A stretch of 64,000 nt of DNA from DASVTR01 sp033855775 (lineage in GTDB: Bacteria; Acidobacteriota; Blastocatellia; Pyrinomonadales; Pyrinomonadaceae). The notes beneath the pieces were generated by a model. It did not search any database. It saw nothing but the letters and a program-made list of their open reading frames with translations, and had not been told where the DNA came from. Shown one piece after another: positions 1 to 8,130 of this stretch. Within the stretch, counting starts at the first letter, position 1. Every line of letters starts with the position of its first letter. Both the position numbers and the translations under genes were made by a program. The stretch covers positions 17,784-81,783 of the forward strand of contig JAWVFT010000130.1 of the NCBI GenBank assembly GCA_033855775.1. The letters are read 5' to 3'.

Positions 1-69
1 GAGAGGCCGCAGGCTATCAAACATTTCAGCCCGCGAATCGTCGTCCGTCTCTCTTTGTGAGGTTTACTC

Positions 70-1227
70 GTGTCATCACGCCGCATCATCTTAACATTGC
101 TTGTTTGCGCTCTGGCCGCGACGGCCAGCTTCACACTCAACGCGCAGAGCGGAGCGCGGCGAACGCCGACGCCGCAAGTCTCGCCGACGCCGCAGCCCTC
201 GCCGGAGCAGGAACAGATTAAAATCTTCACGGAGGAAGTGCGCTTGCCGGTCGTCGCCTTCAACGATTACGGCGGCTTCGACCCGTCGCTCGAAATGGAC
301 GACCTGCTCGTGCTCGAAGACGGCGTGCCGCAGCAGATTAGAAGCATTCAAAGGATTCCGGCCAACGTCCTGCTGCTCCTGGACACGGGCAATGAAATCA
401 CGCTGGCGAAGAGCGTTGACCTGACGCGCGCCATCGCCCTGCGCGTGGTTGGAGCATTGGGCGTAGAACAGCGCGTGGCCGTCATGCAGTTTAACGAGCG
501 CGTCGAACTCTTGCAGGATTGGACGAGCGACAGAGCGCAGGTCGCCGAAGCGCTCAAGAAGAAACTCTATTCGGGCAAGCGTTCGCGCCTCTCCGAAGGC
601 GTTCAAACGGCGGCTGAAAAGTTGCAGGAGACGCCCGCCGGAAGTCGTCACGTCGTCATCGTCACGGATGGAGTTGAAGCGGCGGGAGGCCGCGTCGTTT
701 ACAGCGAAGCCGTCAAGCGACTCGTCGCCTCGCAAGCCACCGTCCACATCATCAGCTACACGCAGCTCGTGCGGCAGGCGATAGACGAGCGCAACAAAGG
801 CGGCAGCTTCAAGAAGGGCGACGGCGTGCAGCGCGACGGCAATCCGGGCGGGCAAGACCCGACGCTGCCGCCCGGCATGACGCGCAGCCCTTCTTTCAAA
901 CTCGGCTCGATTGACCTCGACCGCCAGATGCGGCGTTGGTATAAAAAGTATAGCGAGTCAACGAAGGAGAGCGAGAAGCGTCTGGTCGCGCTTGCAGGAG
1001 AGACGGGCGGGCAGATGTTGTTGCCGACTTCTAAGGAAGCGATGCTGGCTGAGGGCGAAGAAGTGGCGCGCGACATAGGCTCGCAATACGTCATCACCTA
1101 CGCGCCCAAGCGTCCGCTCGCCGAATCGCCCGCAGGGGAATATCGCCGCGTAGAGATTGCCGCGCGCCGCACCGGCCTCACCTTGCGCGCGCGTCGCGGC
1201 TACGTCGTCAACACCGCCGCGCAGTAA
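70..1227 (+). CDS. Secreted VWFA-related protein (acidobacterial type)
   Basis: This 385-residue protein starts at a GTG preceded by a GAGG-type ribosome site. An N-terminal signal peptide (about residues 1-26) ends near Leu-Asn-Ala-Gln, and a Pro/Thr-rich linker follows. The remainder has the order of the VWFA-related proteins abundant in Acidobacteria: a 'fxddyggfdps' beta region, a 'LeDGVPQ' motif near residue 80, then a vWA Rossmann core (about 95-230) and a C-terminal 'YxitY' and 'arrGY' ending. The MIDAS motif that should read DxSxS is DTGNE here, so metal-dependent ligand binding is probably weakened. It is likely exported to the periplasm or cell surface; its function is unknown. It stands alone before a strong terminator. 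The family assignment is fairly sure; the role is not. Confidence 0.85.
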   Translation: MSSRRIILTLLVCALAATASFTLNAQSGARRTPTPQVSPTPQPSPEQEQIKIFTEEVRLPVVAFNDYGGFDPSLEMDDLLVLEDGVPQQIRSIQRIPANVLLLLDTGNEITLAKSVDLTRAIALRVVGALGVEQRVAVMQFNERVELLQDWTSDRAQVAEALKKKLYSGKRSRLSEGVQTAAEKLQETPAGSRHVVIVTDGVEAAGGRVVYSEAVKRLVASQATVHIISYTQLVRQAIDERNKGGSFKKGDGVQRDGNPGGQDPTLPPGMTRSPSFKLGSIDLDRQMRRWYKKYSESTKESEKRLVALAGETGGQMLLPTSKEAMLAEGEEVARDIGSQYVITYAPKRPLAESPAGEYRRVEIAARRTGLTLRARRGYVVNTAAQ

Positions 1228-1240
1228 GCTTCGCCGTAAA

Positions 1241-1289
1241 AAAGCTACAGGTTTCAGGTTCGTTGCTCGAACCTGAAACCTGTAGCTTT
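1241..1289. terminator. Perfect 22-bp stem hairpin, bidirectional terminator
   Basis: Arms at 1241-1262 and 1268-1289 are perfectly complementary around a 5-nt loop, with A-rich sequence on the left and TTTAAAA on the right. It lies between two convergent genes (end of 70-1227 and end of 1320-2459) and can serve both. Part of the arm is repeated again just downstream (about 1294-1306), which marks it as a member of the local repeat-rich spacer sequences. Confidence 0.8.
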
Positions 1290-1319
1290 AAAACTGAAAC
1301 CTGAAAACTGTGACCAACT

Positions 1320-2459
1320 CTAACCGGGCAGGGCGGAGAGCCTCGCTTCCAACAACGCGGCGACGGGATGCGCGACCGATGCGTCTCGCTCCTGTTGCTT
1401 GACGAGCGAGCGGCGGCGCAGTTCGTCCCAATCTTCGCGCGGGACGCGGTGGAAAGCCGCCACCACGTTCGGGTCAAACTGCCTTCCGGCGAATCGCTCC
1501 AACTCTTCCGCGGCCTCTTCGTATGAGCGGCCCGCGCGGTACACGCGGTCGCTAATCATCGCGTCGAAGGCGTCAGCCACGGCAAAGATGCGCGCGTTCA
1601 AATCTATCGCTTCGCCGCGCAGGCCCATCGGATAGCCGGAGCCGTCCCACTTCTCATGATGCTGCCCGACAACGCGCGCCGCCCCGCTCAGAAATTCTAT
1701 CTCGCGCAGGATGGCCTGCCCATGAACGGGATGCTCGCGCATCCTAATCCATTCTTCGTCGGTCAGCTTCGCGGGCTTGCGCAGGATGGCGTCCGGCACG
1801 CCTATCTTTCCAATGTCGTGCAGGAGCGAGCCAAACTCCAAAGACCGCAACTGCTCTTTATTGAGTTCGAGTTCGCGCCCAAGCCTGAGACTGAAGGTGA
1901 CGACGCGCTCCGAATGGCCGTGCGTCTCCGCGTCTCTGGTTTCCAGCGCGGCGGTCAGAGCCTTGAGCGTCGAGCGATAAGCGTCTTCGAGCGAGTCGAG
2001 CGCGTGATTCAACTCGTGCGTCCGCTGCTCGACCAACTCTTCCAGATGATTTTCGTAACGACGCTTCGAGGCGCGCAAATCATAGTGCTCAAGAGCGCGT
2101 TTGACCGCCGCCTCGACCTGCCGCAAATCAAACGGCTTCATGATGTAGTCGAACGCCCCGACCCGCAGAGCCTCAATCGCGCTCTCGATGGTCTGCATCC
2201 CGCTAATCATCAAGACCACCGTCTCCGGCGAGACTTGAGAAACGTGCGGAATCATCTCCAGCCCGCTCATGCCGCTCATGGTGATGTCACTAATGATCAG
2301 ATGAAACGCGCCCGCCCCAAGCTGCTCAAGCGCTTCTTCAGCCGAACTGGCCGCCGCGCACTCGTGCTCATGCCCGAGCAATTCGCACAGGACATTCCTG
2401 ATTTCCGATTCGTCGTCCACAATCAAGAGACGCGCTCGTTCATCGTTTATTTTCAGCAT
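1320..2459 (-). CDS. Response regulator with HD-GYP output domain
   Basis: The 379-residue protein has an N-terminal receiver domain (about 6-125) with the acidic pair in 'LLIVDDE', the phospho-acceptor Asp in 'IISDITM' and the Lys in 'IMKPFD'. A helical/coiled linker (about 128-175) follows, then an HD-GYP domain with 'HSERV', 'LLHDIGK', 'HHEKWDGSGYP' and 'ADAFDAM'. HD-GYP proteins hydrolyse cyclic di-GMP or related dinucleotides, so this is probably a two-component regulator that lowers c-di-GMP. I chose the ATG at 2457-2459 because GGAG lies 8 nt upstream; an in-frame ATG at 2486 would add nine residues with no ribosome site. No sensor kinase is adjacent. Confidence 0.9.
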   Translation of the reverse strand: MLKINDERARLLIVDDESEIRNVLCELLGHEHECAAASSAEEALEQLGAGAFHLIISDITMSGMSGLEMIPHVSQVSPETVVLMISGMQTIESAIEALRVGAFDYIMKPFDLRQVEAAVKRALEHYDLRASKRRYENHLEELVEQRTHELNHALDSLEDAYRSTLKALTAALETRDAETHGHSERVVTFSLRLGRELELNKEQLRSLEFGSLLHDIGKIGVPDAILRKPAKLTDEEWIRMREHPVHGQAILREIEFLSGAARVVGQHHEKWDGSGYPMGLRGEAIDLNARIFAVADAFDAMISDRVYRAGRSYEEAAEELERFAGRQFDPNVVAAFHRVPREDWDELRRRSLVKQQERDASVAHPVAALLEARLSALPG

Positions 2460-2710
2460 ACAATGAACTCCACAATTGATTTTCAAGGGCGACTGAGCAA
2501 GGCCGGGAGAGCATCGCTTTTCCCTTAGGGGTTCTCTGTTTTTAAGTGAGGGGACATGACGCGTCGTAGGATAACGCGTCGGCCGCGCTTAAGACACAAA
2601 CATTTTACATAGATTGTCCCGCCGTGGCAACATTCATCTTCAACCCCGGCGCATCAACGTTCAAACGGGGCGCTATCAAGGCCCGCGCCAGCGTACGCGC
2701 CGCTTGCGGG

Positions 2711-2740
2711 TTGACGCCATTGCGCGCCCCCCACTATGAT
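2711..2740 (+). promoter_or_regulatory. Sigma70-type promoter of tRNA-Leu
   Basis: TTGACG (2711-2716) and TATGAT (2735-2740) are separated by 18 nt. The tRNA starts 15 nt after the -10 box. This is the most convincing promoter in the window. Confidence 0.7.
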
Positions 2741-2755
2741 GTTTCGACCACATGG

Positions 2756-2840
2756 GCCGGAGTGGCGAAATCGGTATACGCACCAGACTCAAAATCTGGC
2801 GAGGTCACACTCATGTCGGTTCGAGTCCGACCTCCGGCAC
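2756..2840 (+). tRNA. tRNA-Leu (anticodon CAA)
   Basis: The 85-nt cloverleaf has acceptor arm GCCGGAG pairing with CTCCGGC (2833-2839) and discriminator A at 2840. The anticodon stem CCAGA/TCTGG closes the loop CTCAAAA, giving anticodon CAA. A long variable arm, as in class II tRNAs, precedes the T arm GTCGG-TTCGAGT-CCGAC. The 3' CCA is not encoded. A tRNA next to an accessory cluster is also a common integration site, but I see no attachment-site repeat here. Confidence 0.95.
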
Positions 2841-3016
2841 GTCACGTTTCTCAGTAACGCTGACCATCACAGATTCCCACGTTGATGAGCGATTCCAGCC
2901 GGGTTGCTCATGTCCACATTCATTCGAGTTGACAGGTTAAGAGCGCGCAGGGCTTTCGAGCCGGAGCGCAATCAATTTTCGAGTTCCGAAGATGAGCCTT
3001 TCGAGTTGGCGCGAAG

Positions 3017-3748
3017 ATGAGCCCGAAGCAGAGCAGCACACCCCGGCAGCGCGAGCCGCAGTTTAAGGCGCGGCTGCGCGAAGAGATGGAGACGGGCATG
3101 GCGGCCTCGCGCGACCCGGCGAATGCCGGGCAGCCGGATTTAGCCGTCAGGGTGACGACCATTTATTCGCCCTGGTACACGCGCGCCTGTCCGGTCTGCA
3201 AGAGCAAGTTTCGCGACGACGACAGCGTGCGCGTCTGTCCTTTGTGCGAGCAGGCTTATCACGACGACGACTCGTATCACCTGCATTGCTGGCAGGAGCG
3301 TTTCAAGGCTCAGGGAGTCTGCAAGCTCAGCCGCTACGACCAGATTCTGGAAGCGGAAGAACAGGGATGCGGCTATCATTGGTCTGGAACATTTCCGCAA
3401 GCGGCGGAGCGGCGCAGCGGCGAGTCGCAACAGCAGCAGCGGAGAGTCGCTTTAGTCACGGCTCAATTCCTGCAAGGCTTGGAGGCCATCTGGAAGCCTT
3501 ACGGCGAGGAAGCCGTCTTCGAGGTCGCGGAGGGTTCCGCCATCATCGGTCATCATTGCCCTTGGTGTCGCTTTCAGGTGCGCGCAGGGGATCGCGTCGT
3601 CAAATGCCCTTGCGGCAAATGCAGCGCCTACTTTCACAACGATGTCTTTCGTCATCTGACCTGCTGGAACGATTGGAACGGCTCGCGCGGCCATGATTAC
3701 TGCCCGACGACCGGCGCCAGAATCGTCGCCGAGAGCGTGGACGAGTAG
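3017..3748 (+). CDS. Tandem prokaryotic RING-type zinc finger protein (putative E3)
   Basis: This 243-residue protein carries two RING/treble-clef-like zinc modules. The first (about 58-100) reads CPVC ... CPLC ... YH ... HCW. The second (about 186-232) reads CPWC ... CPCGKC ... FH ... LTCW ... YCP. This spacing and the 'HCW/TCW' endings match the prokaryotic RING families found by comparative genomics beside bacterial E1, E2 and JAB genes. By analogy it would recruit the E2 of the same operon and act as E3 or as a substrate adaptor; this is inferred. An Arg/Glu-rich N-terminal segment precedes the fingers. It is the first gene of the cluster and ends 16 bp before the E1 gene. Confidence 0.8.
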   Translation: MSPKQSSTPRQREPQFKARLREEMETGMAASRDPANAGQPDLAVRVTTIYSPWYTRACPVCKSKFRDDDSVRVCPLCEQAYHDDDSYHLHCWQERFKAQGVCKLSRYDQILEAEEQGCGYHWSGTFPQAAERRSGESQQQQRRVALVTAQFLQGLEAIWKPYGEEAVFEVAEGSAIIGHHCPWCRFQVRAGDRVVKCPCGKCSAYFHNDVFRHLTCWNDWNGSRGHDYCPTTGARIVAESVDE

Positions 3749-3764
3749 AGCGCGAAAGAGTTTG

Positions 3765-4910
3765 ATGGAAGCCGAGCGGTACGACCGTCAACAACGCATC
3801 GCCGGGTGGAAGCAGCCGGCTCTCTCAGCCGCGCGGGTCATCGTCGCCGGGGCCGGAGCTTTGGGCAACGAAGCGATTAAGAATTTCGCGCTGATGGGCG
3901 TCGGCCATCTCCTGATTATAGACTTCGACCGCATAGAGCTTTCCAACCTGAGCCGCGCCGCGCTCTTTCTCGAAACGGATGTCGGACGCCGCAAGGCAGA
4001 GGTGGCAGCCGAACGGGCGGCGCAACTTAATTCCGAGATTCAGGTTCGCCATATTGACGGCGACCTCTTTTCCGACATCGGCCTCGGCTTTTATCGTCAC
4101 GCCGATTTGGTCGTCGGCGCGCTTGATAATGTGGCGGCGCGCTCGCAGGTCGGGCTGAGTTGCAGCCTCGCCGGGATTCCTTTCCTTGATGGCGGAATGT
4201 GGGCCTGGGGCGGCGAAGCGCGCTGGTTCAAGGGCGGCGCGGAAACCTGCTTTGAATGCACGCTGAGCGACGACGACCGCAGCTTCGCTTTCGAGCGACG
4301 TTCCTGCACGGGCTTTCGCCAGGCGGAGGACGAAGGAGCGGCGCGCGTCGTGCCGACGACGATAAGCATCGCCGCGCTCATCGGCGGATTGCTGGCGCAG
4401 GAAGCGGCGCGCTATCTCTGCGGTTGGGAAATTCAAGGCGGCGAGGCTCTGGTTTACAACGGCTTGAAGCTCTCGCTTCATCGCAGCGCTCTCGCGCGTG
4501 ATTCGCAGTGTCCGTATCATGAGCCTTACGCGGGCGTCAAAGAGCTACAGGCGAGAGCCGCGAGCGCGACCGCTTTGGACTTGCTGCGAATCTTCGAGCC
4601 GGAAGCGGCGGGCTCTCTCTCTTTAGAACTGGGGCGCGATTTCCTGTTGAGCTTTCGCTGTTCGAGTTGCGGCGCGCAGGAAGAAGTGAACGCGCTCGTC
4701 AATCGCCTGGGCGCATCTTCGAGCCGCTGCCCGCGTTGCGGCCACGCGCGCCAGCCGGAGATTATGAGCAGCGTCACGAGCGGCGACGCGCTTGCGGGTC
4801 GCAGCTTAAGCGAGTTGGGAGTTCCGCCCGGAGAAGTGCTGGCCGTGCGCGCCGGAGACGAGCTTCGTTTGTGCGAATTGACGGGCGATGTCGTCGCGCT
4901 CTGGCAGTGA
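3765..4910 (+). CDS. E1-like ThiF-family adenylating enzyme
   Basis: This 381-residue protein starts at the ATG in 'MEAERYDRQQRI', the usual N-terminus of ThiF/MoeB/E1 enzymes. The Rossmann nucleotide-binding loop is 'AGAGALGNE', followed by 'IIDFDRIELSNLSRA' with the ATP-contacting Asp and Arg, and 'GALDNVAAR'. Cysteines in 'CFEC' and in 'CSSCG ... CPRCG' can form zinc sites. Cys in 'RRSCTGF' is the best candidate for the catalytic thiol. The last 45 residues, with 'SLSELGVPPGEVLAV' and 'ELTGD', look like a small C-terminal beta-grasp or UFD-like module. It should activate the C-terminus of a ubiquitin-like protein and pass it to the E2 encoded at 5814-6704. Confidence 0.88.
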   Translation: MEAERYDRQQRIAGWKQPALSAARVIVAGAGALGNEAIKNFALMGVGHLLIIDFDRIELSNLSRAALFLETDVGRRKAEVAAERAAQLNSEIQVRHIDGDLFSDIGLGFYRHADLVVGALDNVAARSQVGLSCSLAGIPFLDGGMWAWGGEARWFKGGAETCFECTLSDDDRSFAFERRSCTGFRQAEDEGAARVVPTTISIAALIGGLLAQEAARYLCGWEIQGGEALVYNGLKLSLHRSALARDSQCPYHEPYAGVKELQARAASATALDLLRIFEPEAAGSLSLELGRDFLLSFRCSSCGAQEEVNALVNRLGASSSRCPRCGHARQPEIMSSVTSGDALAGRSLSELGVPPGEVLAVRAGDELRLCELTGDVVALWQ

Positions 4911-4966
4911 AGCCGGACGGTGAAACGCAAATGCTCCTGGATTCTAAGGCGGAGGTGTTAAATTCG

Positions 4967-5761
4967 ATGGCCGAAGATTTCTGTTTCGTCATCATGCCGT
5001 TTAGCGGCGACTTTAAGAACATCTACGAGACGGCCATCAAAACCGCTGTCGAAGAGGCCAACCTGAAATGCGTGCGCGCCGACGAAATCGAAGGCGCGTT
5101 TGTCATCCACAAGCAGATGATTGACCGCATCGACCGCGCCAAAATCATCATCGCGGATTTGACGGGACAGAACGCCAACGTCTTTTATGAACTAGGCGTG
5201 GCCCACGCGCTCGGCGCCAACGTTATTCTGCTCGCGCAATCTTTCAACGACGTGCCTTTTGACCTGCGCGTCTGCAAGATTATCAACTATCGCAACACCA
5301 TCGGCGGCGAGAGCGAGTTGAAGAAGAAGATAAAAGAAGCCATCGCTTCGCTTGAGACGCAGCCGCAGGAATCGAGCAATCCGGTGCTCGGCTTTCTGGA
5401 ACGCGGGGCGCAGCGCGTTCGCTATAGCGAGCATGAGCAAGTGACGACGGCTCTCGGACAGGCGCGGGCCGAGTTGGCAGAGGCGCAGCTTCGTCTTATC
5501 GAATACGAGCGCACGCGGCAGGAGAACCGGCAGTTGCTCGACAAGAACACGCGACTGCAAGGCGTGCTGGAATTTGTCAAGCGATTATTCCCGGACGTTC
5601 CGGGCATCGAGCACAAAGAGGACGACTACGACGAAGCCCTGCGCGAGTTGCTCAAGGATGTCGAGCGCAAAGGCGAGGTGACGCTGCCCGTGCAGCCTTC
5701 GCCGGACCAGGCCGAAGCCCGGCCCCTTTCCAAAATCACTTTCAAGCGAGTGAATAAATAG
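4967..5761 (+). CDS. Nucleoside 2-deoxyribosyltransferase/TIR-like protein with coiled coil
   Basis: The 264-residue product opens with 'CFVIMPFSGDF', then 'RADEIEGAFVIHKQMID', 'IIADLTGQNANVFYELG' and 'HALG'. This series is typical of nucleoside deoxyribosyltransferase-like (DRHyd/TIR-related) domains of conflict systems, in which the Glu of 'FYELG' is expected to be catalytic. Residues about 155-215 form a coiled coil rich in Ala/Glu/Arg, and the tail is charged. It may cleave a nucleotide such as NAD or a deoxynucleoside when activated; that is an inference. I chose the ATG at 4967 because GGCGGAGGTG lies upstream at 4950-4959; an in-frame ATG at 4931 has no such site. It sits between E1 and E2, so it probably belongs to the same operon. 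Confidence 0.75.
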   Translation: MAEDFCFVIMPFSGDFKNIYETAIKTAVEEANLKCVRADEIEGAFVIHKQMIDRIDRAKIIIADLTGQNANVFYELGVAHALGANVILLAQSFNDVPFDLRVCKIINYRNTIGGESELKKKIKEAIASLETQPQESSNPVLGFLERGAQRVRYSEHEQVTTALGQARAELAEAQLRLIEYERTRQENRQLLDKNTRLQGVLEFVKRLFPDVPGIEHKEDDYDEALRELLKDVERKGEVTLPVQPSPDQAEARPLSKITFKRVNK

Positions 5762-5813
5762 AGCGCGCGGAAAAATTGGTCAACGTCTTAGCTTAATCAC
5801 AAGGAGCAACGCT

Positions 5814-6704
5814 ATGTCTGTTCAGATTACCGAAGCGGCAAGCCAGCCCATCAAGGTCTATATCGAAGACACCGCCGGGGAACGTTTCGAATGCGAGTTG
5901 CCGGCCAGGACGCCGCTGAGCAAGCTGGCCGCAGACTTTTTTGAAGAGCGCGGCTGGCCGACGCAGGACGGGCGCGGGCGCGGCCAACGCGCCGTCGTCG
6001 AACTGGTTGACCCGGAAAATCCTGACCGCACAAAGCGCCTGCGCGGCGAGCAAACGGTCACGGACGCGGGCTTGTGGAGCGGGGCGACCCTGCGCATCTT
6101 TCCCGAATCCATCGCCGGAGCCGTGGACGAACGCGAGCGCGTGCGCGCCCTCGTCGCAGACCATCAGGACATGAATGAACTGGTCAAGTGGAACCAGCAT
6201 ATTCGCTTTGAGCCGAACCTGACGCACGCTCCGACCGTTTACAAAATCACGTTCGACTATCCGAGCTTTCGCGCGCTCTCCGACGACGGCCACACGCCTT
6301 TAATCTCCAACGAGCATCGCGTCGAGATAACGCTCGGCGCAGACTATCCGCGCAAGGCTCCGTTCGTTCGTTGGACGACGCCCATCTTTCATCCGAACAT
6401 CCGCACGGACGACGGCGCCGTCTGTCTGGGCGTCTTGATGGATCGTTATCTGCCGGGGCTTGGTTTGGCGCGGCTGGTGACGATGCTGGCGGAGATGGCG
6501 CAGTATCGCAACTTCGACATGAGCAGCCCGCTCAACGTGCGGGCCGCCGAGTGGGCCGCGGATTCCGCCCACTGGACGCACATACAGAAAATCGGCGGCT
6601 CGCCCTTTCAAGGCCCCGTGCATGAACTGCTCGCCCTCTTTGAAGCCGAAGAGCATCCGCGCCTGACCTTCAAGCCCGTCACCGGAGGCGAAAACCAGCG
6701 ATGA
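5814..6704 (+). CDS. Ubiquitin-like domain fused to E2 (UBC) conjugating enzyme
   Basis: The 296-residue protein has two parts. Residues about 10-100 look like a YukD/ubiquitin-type beta-grasp: a beta hairpin, a helix, and 'TVTDAGLWSGATLRIFPES', which resembles the end of ubiquitin-like folds. Residues about 110-255 are a UBC fold: 'YKITFDYP', 'ITLGADYPRKAPFVRW', 'IFHPNI' and 'GAVCLGVL'. Cys204 follows the HPN motif by nine residues, as the active-site Cys does in eukaryotic E2s. The Ubl domain is internal and has no C-terminal di-Gly, so it is probably a docking module and not the conjugated modifier. AAGGAG precedes the ATG. The stop overlaps the start of the JAB gene (ATGA), implying translational coupling. 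Confidence 0.88.
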   Translation: MSVQITEAASQPIKVYIEDTAGERFECELPARTPLSKLAADFFEERGWPTQDGRGRGQRAVVELVDPENPDRTKRLRGEQTVTDAGLWSGATLRIFPESIAGAVDERERVRALVADHQDMNELVKWNQHIRFEPNLTHAPTVYKITFDYPSFRALSDDGHTPLISNEHRVEITLGADYPRKAPFVRWTTPIFHPNIRTDDGAVCLGVLMDRYLPGLGLARLVTMLAEMAQYRNFDMSSPLNVRAAEWAADSAHWTHIQKIGGSPFQGPVHELLALFEAEEHPRLTFKPVTGGENQR

Positions 6705-7906
6705 CCGCCCGCCGCGTCGAGACGGCGCGCAGCTTTATCATCGCCGTCTATAACCACGCGTTGGAAGAACGCGGAAAATTTTCCGTGCCGTCGTCGGTCG
6801 CCGCCCCGTTCGCCAATCGCCTCATCCGCGAGACGCTTCGCGAGCAGGCCGACGCGATGCGCGAGCCCTGGTATATCCTGATTGCGCGCGACGGCTCGGA
6901 CGCATCCCTGAGCCGCACGCCCGTCCCCGCCGGCCCGACCTCCATCCACGGCCAACGCTACGTGCCGGAGGCGGAACCCTTGCCGCGCGTCTCGCTGCAC
7001 CCGCGCGCGAGCATCAAGTATTTCACAGTTCAACTGCTGGAATACCAGCAACGTCTTTATGAAGGCCACTACAACGTTGACGATATTTTTCAGGCATGGG
7101 CCGAGTTGCTGGCGCGTCGCTTGGTTGAGACGGGACGAATGAAGATTGATGAAGGCCCGTTCTATTACGCCGTTGACAACAGCGCGCAGGTAGTGCAAAC
7201 CATCAGCGCAGACCTCTTTCCGGCTGAAGCCTACGACGTTGAAGGCGTCTTCAAACTGCCCGCTCTGTCCAGAGATCGCGAGCGGACAGTCTTTACCAAA
7301 GTCCCGTCCGTGACGCTCGCCGCGCGCGATGCGGCAAGCTATGTCTCGCTTCAGACGCATGGAAAAGGCGCGGAGGGCAACGGCTTAATCCTGATGCGCG
7401 ATGAAGCCTACCGCGCGTTGCATAGTGAAATTGAATTGAGCACGAAGGTCGAGAACGGCGGCTATCTGCTCGGAGCGCCGTTTCGCCAGCCGTCGAGTCC
7501 AGAAGCGGAAGACGAAGCCGACTTTCGCTGGCTGCTGGAAGTCACGGACGTTGTGCCTGCGGAAGCCGCTTGGGGCAAACGCGGGTCGCTCTTGTTCACG
7601 GGCGAAACGTGGAGCCGCATGACGCGGCTGCGCGACCGCGAGCATCCAGACAAGAAACTGGTCGGCTGGTTTCACACGCATCTCTTCAAGGCCAGCGAAG
7701 ATTTCGGGCTCTCCGGCCTTGACCAGGATTTGCATCGCCGCTTTCTGACGAAGGCCTGGCAGATAGCCGTTCTGATTAACATAGACGCCGAAGGCCAACG
7801 CATCGTGCGTTGTTTTCAGAGAGGCGCGGAGGGCGATTTGGTCGAGTCTTATTTTCAGTTGATAGATTCCGCGAGCGGCTTGGAAAAGGAGGCCGCAGAG
7901 CCATGA
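6701..7906 (+). CDS. JAB/JAMM metalloprotease (deubiquitinase-like)
   Basis: This 401-residue protein has a unique N-terminal region (about 1-225) and a C-terminal JAB/MPN domain (about 235-385). The zinc motif is visible: Glu in 'ENGGYLLG', the pair in 'GWFHTHL', and Ser/Asp in 'SGLDQD'. The His-to-Ser spacing is ten residues where the usual JAMM has seven, so a short insertion lies in the loop. JAMM enzymes hydrolyse isopeptide bonds or trim ubiquitin-like precursors. Here it would process the modifier or reverse conjugation by the neighbouring E1-E2 pair. It overlaps both neighbours by four bases. Confidence 0.82.
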   Translation: MTARRVETARSFIIAVYNHALEERGKFSVPSSVAAPFANRLIRETLREQADAMREPWYILIARDGSDASLSRTPVPAGPTSIHGQRYVPEAEPLPRVSLHPRASIKYFTVQLLEYQQRLYEGHYNVDDIFQAWAELLARRLVETGRMKIDEGPFYYAVDNSAQVVQTISADLFPAEAYDVEGVFKLPALSRDRERTVFTKVPSVTLAARDAASYVSLQTHGKGAEGNGLILMRDEAYRALHSEIELSTKVENGGYLLGAPFRQPSSPEAEDEADFRWLLEVTDVVPAEAAWGKRGSLLFTGETWSRMTRLRDREHPDKKLVGWFHTHLFKASEDFGLSGLDQDLHRRFLTKAWQIAVLINIDAEGQRIVRCFQRGAEGDLVESYFQLIDSASGLEKEAAEP

Positions 7907-8130
7907 AAGAGAGAACGATTGACGGGCCGCAATTGCGCTTTGTCGAGCGGCTGCCGGATTTGATTACGGACGAGGATTACATGCAGCCGGAGGTCAAGCG
8001 CGTGCGGCTGCGCATCAGCGTCACGGATGACGGCATAGAGATTCTGGGCGACAGCATGTACGCCGTGCTGCTCGAAAAATTGTTGACCGAGGCCGGAGCC
8101 GAAGAGATTGAAAGAATGCTATGTGGTTAG
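7903..8130 (+). CDS. Small 75-residue protein ending Cys-Gly, candidate modifier
   Basis: The start overlaps the JAB stop (ATGA), and its end overlaps the next gene by 10 bp, so expression is tightly coupled. The sequence suggests two beta strands ('VKRVRLRISV' and 'DGIEILGD') followed by a long helix, and it ends 'EEIERMLCG'. The predicted elements are fewer than a full beta-grasp, so it is not clearly ubiquitin-like. It is nevertheless a small protein between the protease and the rest of the operon with a C-terminal Gly, which makes it one candidate for the conjugated modifier. It could equally be a structural adaptor. I do not recognise the family. Confidence 0.65.
   Translation: MKERTIDGPQLRFVERLPDLITDEDYMQPEVKRVRLRISVTDDGIEILGDSMYAVLLEKLLTEAGAEEIERMLCG

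Noticed and set aside
2929..2934. TTGACA as the -35 box of the Ub-like cluster promoter
   Set aside because: No acceptable -10 box lies 16-19 nt downstream.
2756..3016. Integration of the cluster at tRNA-Leu
   Set aside because: No repeat of the tRNA 3' end was seen after the cluster, and no integrase gene is present.
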